From Pseudoalteromonas sp. T1lg48 (GTDB lineage Bacteria; Pseudomonadota; Gammaproteobacteria; Enterobacterales; Alteromonadaceae), in the NCBI RefSeq assembly GCF_002964785.1, contig NZ_PQCC01000022.1:96619-160618 (forward strand): a DNA stretch of 64,000 bases, given 5' to 3'. Within the stretch, counting starts at the first letter, position 1. Each line of letters begins with the position of its first letter. The position numbers and the translations under genes are program-made. Shown one piece after another: positions 27,535 through 39,088 of this stretch. The notes under the pieces were generated by a model. The model saw nothing but the letters and a program-made list of their open reading frames with translations. It was not told the origin of the DNA and made no database searches.

Positions 27535-28434
27535 TTATAATTGCTCCTGCTCTTTTTCTACCAAACCTAACATCCATTCTTTAAAGGACACAATTTTGCC
27601 CAGCTCGGATTGCGACTCTCGAAATACCAGGTAATAAGCGTTTTTACTCTCCAAGCTGTGATTAAAGGGCACGATCAGACGCCCGGCATCAATTTCCGGT
27701 TTCGCCAACACCAGGTTCCCCAATGCCACCCCCTGACCATGAGCGGCGGCCTGCATGGCCATGGACGAGTGGGAGAATATTGGCCCTTGGTTCACCTGCA
27801 CATTACGCACCCCGGCGGTTTTCATCCACACCTTCCAGGGACGTCGGGTGGTGTCGTGCAACAGGGTATGATTTTGCAAATCCTGCGGCTCATTCAGGGG
27901 CTTGGGCCCGGTCAGCAGCATGGGGCTGCACAGCGGCACCAGGTACTCGGTATGCAACTTATGGGTCTCCACCCCACTCCAATGGCCTCGGCCATAGTAA
28001 ATCGCGACATCGACATCGTCTTGCAGGGAATTATCATCCTGATCCTGTGCCTTAATTCGCACATCAATATCCGGATGCTGCTCGTTAAACAGGCTTAAGC
28101 GTGGGACCAACCATTGAATGGCAAAACTCGGTGTCAGGCTTACGGTCAAAGAGCCCTTGGCACCGCGAGCCAGAAGTCTTTCGGTGGCATCGTCCAGCTG
28201 CGAGAAGATCTCTTTAATATCTAGAAAATAACCCTGGCCTTCCTCGGTCAGCAGCAAAGAACGGTTCTTACGTAAAAATAATTTTAAGCCAAGATGCTCT
28301 TCTAAGGTTTTGATCTGATGACTCACTGCGGCTTGGGTAACATAAAGTTCTTCCGCGGCCTTGGTAAAGCTTAGGTGCCTTGCCGCGGCTTCAAAAGCCT
28401 TGAGAGAATTGAGAGGAGGAAGTCGCCGAGCCAT
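27535..28434 (-). CDS. gcvA: LysR-family regulator GcvA
   Basis: The 299-residue protein matches GcvA, regulator of the glycine cleavage system. The start RRLPPLNSLKAFEAAARHLSFTKAAEELYVTQAAVSHQIKTLE (in segments) carries the winged HTH, and the remainder is the effector-binding domain. Synteny with ygdD and rlmM supports the orthology. The gcv operon itself is not in the window. Confidence 0.9.
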   Translation of the reverse strand: MARRLPPLNSLKAFEAAARHLSFTKAAEELYVTQAAVSHQIKTLEEHLGLKLFLRKNRSLLLTEEGQGYFLDIKEIFSQLDDATERLLARGAKGSLTVSLTPSFAIQWLVPRLSLFNEQHPDIDVRIKAQDQDDNSLQDDVDVAIYYGRGHWSGVETHKLHTEYLVPLCSPMLLTGPKPLNEPQDLQNHTLLHDTTRRPWKVWMKTAGVRNVQVNQGPIFSHSSMAMQAAAHGQGVALGNLVLAKPEIDAGRLIVPFNHSLESKNAYYLVFRESQSELGKIVSFKEWMLGLVEKEQEQL

Positions 28435-28575
28435 TATTGATACATTAGTTTTTTTAATTTGAAACGATTATATACAAAGCCCTTCAAGATGCCAATTTAG
28501 CGCACAATACCCGGCATGTTACTAAAATGAAAATTAATACTAGATTATAGTCTTGGTTCCTCGTAATCTGATTCA

Positions 28576-29460
28576 ATGAAGTTGTTCTTAGTAGTCTTAT
28601 TCGTACTTAGCCCGGTCTCCTTTGCCAAACAAAGCATTACCTGGCTGTTGTTAGACGCCCCCCCTTTTAGCATGCCGGATGACAGCCCGGTGGCTGGGGT
28701 ATGCGATCTGGTGGTCGATGAAGTGATCAAGCGCACGCCGCAGTTCGAGCATCGCCGTCAACGTTTGCCCCAGGCCCGTATTCGCCAAGCCTTACAAGAC
28801 GGCAAGGCTGTATGCCATCCCTGCATGATCAAGCGCGCCAACAGCGCCCTGGTGCGTTATTCGCTGCCAACGCAAATCTATCCGCCGCTGAGGGTTATCA
28901 CCACCACAGAGCAACAATGGGCGTTAACACGCGCCCACGGCAACCCCATCAGCCTGCATTCACTGTTTGCCGATCCGGCATTACGCTATGGGCAAAGTGT
29001 GGCTCGTAAGTACAGCGATGCCATAGAACAACTAAAAGAGAATATTCAAACCCGGCAGGCCATCACGCTGAATTACCGCGGCCAAGATCAAGCTGCGGCA
29101 CTCGGCGACATGTTGCTTAATAAGCGCATCGATTATGGCATCGATTACCCCTTTGTCGCTGACTACTACAATGACATCAGCGCCGCCAAGGTGCTGGCAA
29201 CCACCAGTATCGGTGGCGTGATGGACGAGCTGGTAAACGGTGCCATTGGCTGTGCCCAAAAGGCCGATAACGACTTTGCCAAAGAAGTATTAAGGGTGAT
29301 CAACCCCATCTTAAGCGAGGAGATTTTGCCAAGCCTTGACTATCGCCAGCACCAGCAACGCTGGCTTGGCCACTACTTCGAGAACTTCAACGCCAGTTAC
29401 GAGCAACATGTTCTGACAAAAAAGCCAGCAACAATGGCTGGCTCAAAAGCAATAAGGTAA
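28576..29460 (+). CDS. Periplasmic solute-binding-like protein (TIGR02285 type)
   Basis: The 294-residue protein has a signal peptide (cleavage likely after SFA, residue 17) and a family 3 periplasmic-binding fold: ITWLLLDAPPFSMPDD at the start, a Cys pair (VCHPCM near residue 80), and LNKRIDYGIDYPFVADYY. It has no adjacent permease or ATPase gene, which is common for this branch, so the role may be sensing rather than transport. Its 3' end contains, on the other strand, the terminator of the kdsA operon. Confidence 0.8.
   Translation: MKLFLVVLFVLSPVSFAKQSITWLLLDAPPFSMPDDSPVAGVCDLVVDEVIKRTPQFEHRRQRLPQARIRQALQDGKAVCHPCMIKRANSALVRYSLPTQIYPPLRVITTTEQQWALTRAHGNPISLHSLFADPALRYGQSVARKYSDAIEQLKENIQTRQAITLNYRGQDQAAALGDMLLNKRIDYGIDYPFVADYYNDISAAKVLATTSIGGVMDELVNGAIGCAQKADNDFAKEVLRVINPILSEEILPSLDYRQHQQRWLGHYFENFNASYEQHVLTKKPATMAGSKAIR
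29416..29444 (-). terminator. Terminator of the hemA-kdsA operon, inside the convergent gene
   Basis: On the minus strand GAGCCAGC-CATTGTT-GCTGGC is followed by TTTTTT. It lies about 25 bp beyond the kdsA stop and is embedded in the last codons of the plus-strand solute-binding gene. Confidence 0.85.
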
Positions 29461-29468
29461 ACGCCTAA

Positions 29469-31587
<2,119 letters not shown>

Positions 31588-31599
31588 AATGATTCCTTA

Positions 31600-32400
31600 C
31601 TAATGTAGTGTGTTGTTATTGTTGTCGAGCTCATCAATTTGATGGCGCACTATCTCAATGCCGGGGTCGTCCGGACACTCTTCGACAAAGAAACGAAGAT
31701 CTTCTTTGGCCAGCTCCGGACGGTTAATTTGATTCAGCAAATAGCCGCGGTCGCGACGCTCGTAAGGATCATCTCCCATCAGCTCCAACAACAGCTCGGC
31801 ACAGGCGAAGGCGCTGCCAAAACGCTCGGCGGCAATAAAAGCCCATTTTTGATGGGCCAGATACAACTTATAAATTTCTTCGTCGATAAGCAGCTCGGGG
31901 CTTTGCTCCGGCTCGGCGTTCTCCGGCTGCAGATGCCACATTTGCTGGCCCGAGGCCGGCTCAATCAGGTAATGTTCCTGATCACTAAAATGCACCTGCA
32001 CCATCACGCTTTGATCAACCAAGACCAGATCCGCACTAAATCCGGCGTCTTCAAGGATACCGTGCAAAATAATGCCCAGCGCCAGGCTGTTTCCGGTGCG
32101 ATAAAGCAGGGTAAAATACACACTGTTAAGGCGATATTCTGGCACCTTCTGTTGGGTGCCGCTAAAGCCCCACTCGCTGTAAAAACTATCGACCACGGCG
32201 TTCAGCGCCTGGTGTTTATCATCTTCATGGCGCGCCACTATCTCTTGCGCTTGCTGCTCTAGTTGCTGCAATTGCGTATAGGCTTGCTCGGCCTGAGCCT
32301 GGGCCTGCCAGCGTGATTCGGCGGCAATGCAACGGTTTAAGGCGCTAACACTGTAGCTGTGCTCTAAATCAAATTGGTCATCGAACCAAACATCAGACAT
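31600..32400 (-). CDS. sirB1: SirB1/YchA family protein
   Basis: The 266-residue protein is SirB1 (E. coli YchA), a transglutaminase-like fold (about 60-170) followed by TPR-like helices (DRGYLLNQINRPELAKEDLRFFVEECPDDPGIE in pieces). The biochemical role is unknown. It is the fifth gene of the conserved hemA operon. Its stop is TAG immediately followed by an in-frame TAA, a tandem stop. Confidence 0.88.
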   Translation of the reverse strand: MSDVWFDDQFDLEHSYSVSALNRCIAAESRWQAQAQAEQAYTQLQQLEQQAQEIVARHEDDKHQALNAVVDSFYSEWGFSGTQQKVPEYRLNSVYFTLLYRTGNSLALGIILHGILEDAGFSADLVLVDQSVMVQVHFSDQEHYLIEPASGQQMWHLQPENAEPEQSPELLIDEEIYKLYLAHQKWAFIAAERFGSAFACAELLLELMGDDPYERRDRGYLLNQINRPELAKEDLRFFVEECPDDPGIEIVRHQIDELDNNNNTLH

Positions 32401-32494
32401 AGATAGGGGTATCTCACAGGCAATAAAATGGCCACTAGTTTACCTAGGATCGCCCTAAGATACCAATTTCACTGCACTAGCTTCGCCTGGGGCG

Positions 32495-32866
32495 CTAAAA
32501 AAACGCCGACTTGCTGCCCGCCAGATAGCCAATTGCCAATAACACCGCGGTGTTAACTCCTAACCATAGCAGCTTTTGTTGTTTGCTCTGCGCTTTAAGT
32601 AGCTTAAAGCCAATAACAATATAGGCCACGACCAGAATGATTTTTTGCCATAACCAGGGCACGGTAAGCGGGTTGAGACTGGCCACAATCAGCAGCGCCA
32701 CTGCACTTAATAGCAACAGGGTGTCGACTACATGACTGGTGATAAACACCCCTTTATTAGCGGCAATTTTACCGCTGCCGAGGCGTGAAAAAGCGCGGGT
32801 GTAAAAAAGCACTACGCTGAGTACCACAAATAACACATGCGTGTGTTTAATAGCGATATAATCCAT
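32495..32866 (-). CDS. sirB2: SirB2/YchQ membrane protein
   Basis: The 123-residue protein has four membrane helices and the family start KHTHVLFVVLSVVLFYTRAF. E. coli YchQ is the counterpart at the same operon position. Function unknown. The gap of 94 bp to sirB1 contains a single ATACCAATT-like stretch but no complete element. Confidence 0.88.
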   Translation of the reverse strand: MDYIAIKHTHVLFVVLSVVLFYTRAFSRLGSGKIAANKGVFITSHVVDTLLLLSAVALLIVASLNPLTVPWLWQKIILVVAYIVIGFKLLKAQSKQQKLLWLGVNTAVLLAIGYLAGSKSAFF

Positions 32867-32911
32867 GTTCTTCCTTAGGCCTTATGCCTTTGTTGTTATT
32901 CTATCTTTATT

Positions 32912-33766
32912 CTACGCACACCCAGGCACCAATTCGGCCAGGGTAATACGATCATTATCACCTAAATCGCGCCGCGTGCGGGCATCTATGTAGCCATGTT
33001 CGGTGAACAATTGACGCACCGCGGCACCTTGCTCGTAACCGTGCTCAAACATCAACACACCCGGGCGCGCTAAAAACGCCTTCGCATGAATGATTATATG
33101 CGCTATGTCAGCCAATCCCTGCCGCGCGGCAACCAAGGCGCTAAGCGGCTCAAAGCGCACATCACCCTGCTGCAAATGGGGATCCGCCGCATCGATATAA
33201 GGCGGATTGCTAACGATTAAATCATATGTAGCATCATTAAGGGCACTAAACCAGTCGCTGTGCATCACTTGAACATTGTTAAGCCCCAGATTTTGCTTGT
33301 TTTTCAGGGCTAATGCCACGGCATCCCGGCTGGCATCGACGGCATCGATATGCCAGTTTGGGCGCTCCGACGCCAGCGCCAGGGCAATGGCCCCGGTGCC
33401 TGTGCCCAGATCAAGCACCCTGGCGTTTTCTGGCAAGGGCAATGCCAGGGCCTGTTCCACCAGGGTTTCTGTGTCGGGGCGAGGGATCAAAGTACTGTTG
33501 TTCACCATGATGGGCAACGACCAAAACTCCCGAATTCCGGTGAGGTGGGCAACGGGGTGACCCGCACAGCGTTTTTCCAACAGCTGCATAAAGTCATCAT
33601 ATTGTTGCTCACTGAGCTGGCGGTCACCCCAGGCAAACAGATAACTGCGGGGCTGTTGCAAGACGTGCAACATCAGCACCTGAGCGTCAAGTTTAGGCGA
33701 GTCGCTCAGGGCTTGAAGGCGCTGTGTGGCCGTCGACAAGGCATCATCAATGGATGGCAATGCCAA
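32912..33766 (-). CDS. prmC: Peptide chain release factor N5-glutamine methyltransferase
   Basis: The 284-residue PrmC (HemK) methylates the glutamine of the GGQ motif in RF1 and RF2 with SAM. Visible are the SAM motif VLDLGTGTGAIALALA and the active-site NPPY (LIVSNPPYIDAADPHL). It starts 1 bp after the prfA stop, so enzyme and substrate are made together, as in most gammaproteobacteria. Confidence 0.97.
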   Translation of the reverse strand: MALPSIDDALSTATQRLQALSDSPKLDAQVLMLHVLQQPRSYLFAWGDRQLSEQQYDDFMQLLEKRCAGHPVAHLTGIREFWSLPIMVNNSTLIPRPDTETLVEQALALPLPENARVLDLGTGTGAIALALASERPNWHIDAVDASRDAVALALKNKQNLGLNNVQVMHSDWFSALNDATYDLIVSNPPYIDAADPHLQQGDVRFEPLSALVAARQGLADIAHIIIHAKAFLARPGVLMFEHGYEQGAAVRQLFTEHGYIDARTRRDLGDNDRITLAELVPGCA

Positions 33767-33767
33767 C

Positions 33768-34852
33768 TTAGTCGTCTCCCATCGCCGCTAATAGGTCGGC
33801 CTGATGCTCAAGCAATAACGGGTCAATTACCGAGCCCAGCTCACCGGCGATGATTTCGTTAAGGCGATATAGGGTCAGGTTAATGCGGTGGTCGGTGATA
33901 CGACCCTGCGGGTAGTTATAGGTACGAATACGCTCAGAGCGGTCACCACTACCTACCAGGTTGCGGCGCTGACTGGCTTCTTCGGCCTGACGCTTTTCGG
34001 TTTCCGCCTGCTCCAATCGGGCTGCAAGTACAGACATGGCTTTGGCACGGTTTTTATGCTGTGAACGCTCGTCCTGACACTCGACAACCACGCCTGTTGG
34101 CAAGTGGGTAATACGAATAGCCGAGTCGGTTTTGTTAACGTGCTGACCACCGGCACCGGATGCTCGGAAGGTATCTACCTTGATATCCGCCGGGTTGATT
34201 TCGATGGCTTCGGCCTCTGGAATCTCAGGCATCACGGCAACGGTACAGGCAGAGGTATGCACTCGGCCTTGAGATTCGGTTTCCGGTACGCGTTGCACAC
34301 GGTGGGCACCGGATTCAAACTTAAGCTTACCGTATACGCCATCACCCTTGATGTTAGCAATCACTTCCTTGTAGCCACCGTGCTCACCTTCATTGGCACT
34401 CACCACTTCTACCTGCCATTTTGCGACTCGGCGTAGCGGCTGTACATGCGGAACAGATCACCGGCAAAAATTGCCGCTTCATCACCACCGGTACCGGCAC
34501 GTACTTCAAGGAAAACATTGTTGTTATCCTTTGGATCCTTCGGCAGCATCAACACCTGAAGATCGTCCTCAAGAGACTCGATTTGGCCCTTGGCTTCTTT
34601 ATACTCTTCCTGCGCCATTTCGCGCATATCCGGGTCTGAGTCTTTGAGCATTTCTTCTGCGGTCGCAACATCTTCCTGCGCTTGTTGGTATGCGGTGAAG
34701 GTTTTGGCCACTTCTTCGAGCTCCGAATACTCTTTAGATAAAGCGCGGAAACGATCCTGATTGCCGATTACTTCGGGATCACTGAGCAACGCCTGCACTT
34801 CTTCATAGCGTTCCACTAAGGATTCTAACTTACGGTATACGGACTCTTTCAT
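33768..34852 (-). CDS. prfA: Peptide chain release factor 1, interrupted by a -1 frameshift
   Basis: RF1 terminates translation at UAG and UAA. The gene is in two frames. The N-terminal part (34852 to 34409) encodes the coiled start and [25 protein letters not shown]; the C-terminal part (from about 34420 down to 33768) encodes [10 protein letters not shown], the codon-reading PET tripeptide ([10 protein letters not shown]) and the GGQ motif ([12 protein letters not shown]). They join with one missing base at an A4 run (T4 on the plus strand, 34419-34422): five A would give [19 protein letters not shown], as in orthologues. Summed length (~360) is normal. Nearby genes end in TAG, so RF1 should be functional; sequence error or recoding is likelier than loss. 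Confidence 0.9.
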
Positions 34853-34859
34853 CTGTTTG

Positions 34860-36116
34860 TTATTCCTGGTTAATTCCTAACATCTTCTTCATTTGTGCCA
34901 ACTGCCCCAGCTCGCCTTTTTCGGCGGCGTCTTTAATCGCCTTAGTGGGGGCGTGCATCAAACGATTAGTCAATTTGTTGGCCAGCTCAACCATTACCTT
35001 ATCCGGCTCTTTACCACTGGCAAGCTGGCTTAAAGCCCGCTCTAATAATTGTTCTTTGGTTTGTGTTACCTCGTTGCGGTAATCGCGAATTATGTCCACC
35101 GAATCAAGGGATTTAAGCCAACTGGCAAATTCATCCACCTTGGTGGCGATAATCCCCTGAGCTTGCTCTGCCGCCTGCTCCCGCGTCGCCATGTTTTCAT
35201 TCACTATGGCCTGTAGGTCATCCACCGAATATAAGTAGGCATTGTCGAGCTCCGCCACCTGGCTTTCGATATCCCGCGGCACGGCGATATCGATAAACAG
35301 CATAGGCTTGTTTTTACGGGTTCGCAGTGCTTGTTCAACCACCCCCTTGCCGATAATGGGCAAGGTACTGGCGGTGGAGCTAATAACTATATCGGCATTT
35401 GCCAGTTGCTCGGGCAATTGCGCCAGAGAAATCACGCCGGCGGCAAACTCATCGGCTAGGTTGCGAGCGCGGTCAAGGGTACGGTTTGCCACCGTCATCG
35501 ATTTGGGTGAATGCTGATGAATATGACGCGCCACAAGCTCGATGGTTTCGCCTGCACCTATTAATAAAACGCTGGTGTTATTGAGTTGACCGTAAATATG
35601 CTTGGCCAGATTCACCGCCGCGTAGGCAACGGAAACCGCACTGGCGCCAATATTAGTCTCGGTACGCACCTGCTTCGCCACCGAAAAGGTGCGCTGGAAT
35701 AAACGCTCGAACAGCACGCCAACGCCACCGTTTTTCTTAGCGCTGGCATACGCCTGTTTAATTTGTCCGAGAATTTGCGGTTCGCCTAATACTAAGGAGT
35801 CGAGGCCGCAGGCCACCTTCATCAGATGATGAATAGCCTCATTATGGTCGTAACTGTAAACATTCTCGGCCAGCTCTTCGATATCGAGGCGATGGAACTC
35901 GGCCAGCCACTGCAAAACTTGCTCGGGCGTCCCGCTTTCTAACGAACAATAGATCTCTGTGCGGTTACAGGTCGAAACAATCACGGACTCAGCAAATTCA
36001 TCCTGCATGGTGAGTTGCTGTAGTGCACGATCTAACTGCTCCGCCGAAAAGGCGACTTTCTCTCGTAAATCAACGGAGGCCGTTTTGTGATTAATACCCA
36101 GTGCGACTATGGTCAT
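34860..36116 (-). CDS. hemA: Glutamyl-tRNA reductase
   Basis: The 418-residue HemA converts glutamyl-tRNA to glutamate-1-semialdehyde, the first step of tetrapyrrole synthesis in this lineage. The catalytic cysteine is in [11 protein letters not shown] (Cys50), [17 protein letters not shown] opens the protein, and an NADPH-binding domain ([16 protein letters not shown]) and a C-terminal dimerisation domain follow. It is the first gene of the minus-strand operon and is divergent from lolB over a 218-bp gap. Confidence 0.98.
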   Translation of the reverse strand: MTIVALGINHKTASVDLREKVAFSAEQLDRALQQLTMQDEFAESVIVSTCNRTEIYCSLESGTPEQVLQWLAEFHRLDIEELAENVYSYDHNEAIHHLMKVACGLDSLVLGEPQILGQIKQAYASAKKNGGVGVLFERLFQRTFSVAKQVRTETNIGASAVSVAYAAVNLAKHIYGQLNNTSVLLIGAGETIELVARHIHQHSPKSMTVANRTLDRARNLADEFAAGVISLAQLPEQLANADIVISSTASTLPIIGKGVVEQALRTRKNKPMLFIDIAVPRDIESQVAELDNAYLYSVDDLQAIVNENMATREQAAEQAQGIIATKVDEFASWLKSLDSVDIIRDYRNEVTQTKEQLLERALSQLASGKEPDKVMVELANKLTNRLMHAPTKAIKDAAEKGELGQLAQMKKMLGINQE

Positions 36117-36264
36117 GGTGACAACTATTGCTTAACAACCAATTTGATTAAATACTTACTCATTGATAAATTAGCGCACACAAAGGCCTTTACCGGCAAA
36201 TAGATTTTTACGATGACGGTAAACGCTTTCTTCGACGCTAAATGCAAATCGCTTGCAATTAATA

Positions 36265-36293
36265 TTGGTCAAAACCTGCTACAAGCGAATAAT
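36265..36293 (+). promoter_or_regulatory. Possible promoter of lolB-ispE
   Basis: TTGGTC (36265-36270) and AATAAT (36288-36293) are separated by 17 bp and lie about 40 bp before the lolB start. The -35 box is weak. The rest of the divergent gap holds a solo ACCAATT...TTAA...TCA stretch at 36139-36163 resembling the end of the cysZ-linked palindromic element. Confidence 0.4.
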
Positions 36294-36334
36294 TTTACGA
36301 AAATCAAGCGAATAAGAAAAGGCAGGAAAGACAT

Positions 36335-36919
36335 TTGATTAACTTTCGATTGATTTTGCTGGTGTTTTTTTTGTTTATCACCGGCTGTGCTCAACAAATA
36401 CCAAAATCTACCACTCCTGAAGACAACTGGCGTCGGCAACTTGCGACCATTACCCATTTCAGCGCAGAAGGGAAAATGGCCTTTATTTCGCCACAAAAAC
36501 GCCAATCGGCCAATTTCGTGTGGCAACAACAAGATAACGATTATGAGTTCGACCTCAACACCTTTATCGGCACCAATGTCCTGCGCCTGCAAAAGCAAGG
36601 TGAGCAAGTACACCTGGAAGTCGACGATGAGCATTATCAGGATCGCGATGCGCAACAGCTGGTCTACCGCCTTAGCGGCTGGCTGCTACCTCTGAGCGAA
36701 CCTCATACCTGGCTGTTGGGGCAACTCGAAAACGACGCCGAGGTGGATGAGCTCGAGCGCGTGCGCAGCGCCAACTGGCTAAGCCCGGATCAACGTCGCT
36801 GGCAAATTCGCTATGAGCACTACGAACCCATAAACGGCGTCTGGCTGCCCACCCGCATCACTTTGGTCCATGATTCACTACGGGTAAAACTTTTAATTAA
36901 CCAATGGCAAGTGCAATGA
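36335..36919 (+). CDS. lolB: Outer membrane lipoprotein LolB
   Basis: The 194-residue LolB accepts lipoproteins from LolA and inserts them into the outer membrane. It has a lipoprotein signal ending FITGC (Cys18) and a beta-rich body with HFSAEGKMAFISP and QSANFVWQQQDNDYEFDLNTFIGTNVLRL (in pieces), typical of the family. Translation seems to begin at a TTG behind AGGAAAG; there is no ATG nearby that keeps the signal peptide. It overlaps ispE by four bases, as in the conserved lolB-ispE-prs order. Confidence 0.93.
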   Translation: MINFRLILLVFFLFITGCAQQIPKSTTPEDNWRRQLATITHFSAEGKMAFISPQKRQSANFVWQQQDNDYEFDLNTFIGTNVLRLQKQGEQVHLEVDDEHYQDRDAQQLVYRLSGWLLPLSEPHTWLLGQLENDAEVDELERVRSANWLSPDQRRWQIRYEHYEPINGVWLPTRITLVHDSLRVKLLINQWQVQ

Positions 36920-37773
36920 ATTCGCAAACCCTGAGCGTTATTGCCCCGGCAAAGCTCAACCTTTTTTTACATATTACCGGACGCCGCGATGATGGCTACC
37001 ATGAACTGGAAACCCTGTTTACCTTTCTCGATCACGGCGACACCCTGCACTTTCATAAGCGCCAGGACCAAGAAATAGTCATCGCTCCCCTGCCCGGCGT
37101 TGCTAATGCCGATAATCTTATCTATCGCGCCGCGCGCATGCTGCAGCAGCGCTACGAAAAAATAGGCTCAGCCACCTTTGGCGTCGACATCAGCATAGAC
37201 AAAATTCTGCCCATGGGTGGCGGGGTCGGCGGCGGCTCGTCCGATGCGGCCACCACCTTACTAACTTTAAATAAAATCTGGGGCCAGCGTCTGAGTCTGA
37301 CACAACTGGCCGATCTCGGAGTCACTCTGGGCGCCGATGTGCCGGTGTTTATCCATGGCCACAGTGCCTTGGCCCGCGGCATAGGTGAGCAGTTACAAAC
37401 CGTGGAGCTACCTGAACGCTGGTATTTAGTGGTTCACCCACAAGTGCATATTAGTACCGCCGCGGTTTTTACTCACCCGGACTTAACACGCGACAGTGAG
37501 AAACTTCCCGAGCAGTGGCAACAGGCCGAACTGCGTAACGACTGTGAGCCGCTGGTCAAAAAGCTGTACGGCGAGGTTGAAAAAACACTGCTCTGGTTGC
37601 TAAAATACGCCCCGTCGAGAATGACTGGCACTGGGGCATGTTGCTTTGCCGAGTTCGAAAATGAACAAGCTGCACGTGATGCTCTAGAAAAGCTGCCTGA
37701 AAAATGGCATGGCTTTGTTGCCAAAAACCTAAACAAGTCGCCCACACATTTGGCACTTGGTTTAGTGAAGTAA
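36916..37773 (+). CDS. ispE: 4-diphosphocytidyl-2-C-methyl-D-erythritol kinase
   Basis: IspE phosphorylates CDP-ME in the MEP isoprenoid pathway. It is a GHMP kinase: APAKLNLFLHITGRRDDGYHEL at the start, the glycine-rich ATP loop LPMGGGVGGGSSDAATTLL, and a C-terminal MTGTGACCFAEF motif. I choose the ATG at 36916, which overlaps the lolB stop (ATGA), giving 285 residues; another in-frame ATG 12 bases earlier is possible. Confidence 0.96.
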   Translation: MNSQTLSVIAPAKLNLFLHITGRRDDGYHELETLFTFLDHGDTLHFHKRQDQEIVIAPLPGVANADNLIYRAARMLQQRYEKIGSATFGVDISIDKILPMGGGVGGGSSDAATTLLTLNKIWGQRLSLTQLADLGVTLGADVPVFIHGHSALARGIGEQLQTVELPERWYLVVHPQVHISTAAVFTHPDLTRDSEKLPEQWQQAELRNDCEPLVKKLYGEVEKTLLWLLKYAPSRMTGTGACCFAEFENEQAARDALEKLPEKWHGFVAKNLNKSPTHLALGLVK

Positions 37774-37896
37774 AGTGTTTAAGTTAGCCTGTAACCAGGC
37801 ATTATCCTGCACCCTTGCAAACCCGTGTTTGCCACCGCAGTCGATATGCTCAATTTACAAGTTAGTCCCAAATTTCAGTGCCCGAGGACCCCTACC

Positions 37897-38844
37897 GTGC
37901 CAGACATGAAGCTCTTTGCTGGTAATGCAACGCCTGAACTTGCTCAAAAAGTTGCAAAACGTTTATATATCGAACTAGGCGATGCCGAGGTTGGTCGTTT
38001 TAGCGACGGTGAAATCAGTGTGTCTATTAATGAGAACGTCCGTGGATCGGACGTTTTTATTATCCAGTCAACCTGTGCGCCAACTAACGACAACTTGATG
38101 GAATTGATCGTTATGGTTGATGCGTTACGCCGTGCTTCGGCAGGTCGCATCACCGCCGTCATTCCTTATTTCGGCTATGCTCGCCAAGACCGTCGCGTGC
38201 GCTCGGCCCGTGTACCAATCACGGCCAAGGTTGTTGCCGACTTCCTATCAAGCGTAGGTGTTGACCGCGTACTAACCGTAGACCTGCACGCAGAGCAGAT
38301 TCAAGGTTTCTTCGATGTGCCGGTAGATAACGTATTCGGTAGCCCGGTACTAATCGAAGACATGAAACAGCGTGACTTCGACGACGTAGTCGTAGTCTCT
38401 CCTGATATCGGTGGTGTAGTGCGTGCCCGTGCGATTGCTAAGTTACTAGACGATAAAGACTTGGCGATCATCGACAAGCGTCGTCCACAAGCCAACGTAT
38501 CGCAGGTTATGCACATCATCGGTGATGTTAAAGGTCGCGACTGTATCATCGTTGACGATATGATCGACACCGGCGGCACACTATGTAAAGCAGCTGAAGC
38601 ACTAAAAGAACATGGTGCCAAGCGCGTGTTTGCATACGCTACTCACCCGGTACTTTCTGGTAAAGCAGCTGAAAACCTGCGCAACTCAGTGATCGATGAA
38701 GTGATTGTAACCGATTCAATCCCTCTGTCTGACGAGCTAAAAGCGCTAGACAATATCAAGGTATTGACCCTTGCCGATATGATGGCGGAAACCATTCGCC
38801 GTATCAGCAATGAAGAGTCAATCTCGGCGATGTTCGAGCACTAA
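37897..38844 (+). CDS. prs: Ribose-phosphate pyrophosphokinase
   Basis: The 315-residue enzyme makes PRPP from ribose 5-phosphate and ATP for nucleotide, histidine and tryptophan synthesis. Visible motifs are [10 protein letters not shown], the ATP-binding [27 protein letters not shown], and the PRPP-binding loop [11 protein letters not shown]. The open frame extends upstream, but the GTG at 37897 gives [10 protein letters not shown], the same start and length as E. coli Prs, which also uses GTG. It is third in the lolB-ispE-prs order but 123 bp behind ispE. Confidence 0.97.
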   Translation: MPDMKLFAGNATPELAQKVAKRLYIELGDAEVGRFSDGEISVSINENVRGSDVFIIQSTCAPTNDNLMELIVMVDALRRASAGRITAVIPYFGYARQDRRVRSARVPITAKVVADFLSSVGVDRVLTVDLHAEQIQGFFDVPVDNVFGSPVLIEDMKQRDFDDVVVVSPDIGGVVRARAIAKLLDDKDLAIIDKRRPQANVSQVMHIIGDVKGRDCIIVDDMIDTGGTLCKAAEALKEHGAKRVFAYATHPVLSGKAAENLRNSVIDEVIVTDSIPLSDELKALDNIKVLTLADMMAETIRRISNEESISAMFEH

Positions 38845-38892
38845 GCACGAACATTTCCTACCAGAGTTGGGAGTATTTCTCCCAGCCTGTTG

Positions 38893-38945
38893 AAAAAACA
38901 CCGCAATCTTTCAGGGTATTGCCCAGGAAACGCGGTGTTTTTTTA
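38893..38945 (+). terminator. Rho-independent terminator of prs
   Basis: AAAAAACACCGC (38893-38904) pairs with GCGGTGTTTTTTT (38932-38944). The loop is long (27 nt), but stem and T-run are strong. Confidence 0.83.
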
Positions 38946-38954
38946 TATCCCTTG

Positions 38955-38983
38955 TTTATTTTATAAAGGTGCGGTGGTACTAT
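38955..38983 (+). promoter_or_regulatory. Possible promoter of rplY
   Basis: TTTATT and TACTAT are separated by 17 bp and followed by a GCGCGCC discriminator, as in growth-rate-controlled promoters. The resulting leader would be about 100 nt and contains a hairpin at 39033-39054 (AGACTTT / AAGGTCT). Confidence 0.4.
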
Positions 38984-39088
38984 AGCGCGCCTTTTTTGAT
39001 TGGTGGTTAGTTAAACGGCCGTCAATCGGCTGAGACTTTTGGTCGCGAAGGTCTTAAAACTTTAAACTAAAATTTTTTGGAGACATCC

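Noticed and set aside
28576..29460. Solute-binding protein as part of an ABC transporter
   Set aside because: No permease or ATPase gene is adjacent on either side, so a transporter operon cannot be claimed.
32459..32475. ATACCAATTTCACT-like stretch in the sirB1-sirB2 gap, possible end of the palindromic element
   Set aside because: Only about ten bases match one end, with no partner end or central palindrome.
33768..34406. Separate short release-factor-like gene
   Set aside because: It lacks the N-terminal domain, has no own ribosome site, and joins perfectly to the upstream frame with one added base, so it is the second half of prfA.
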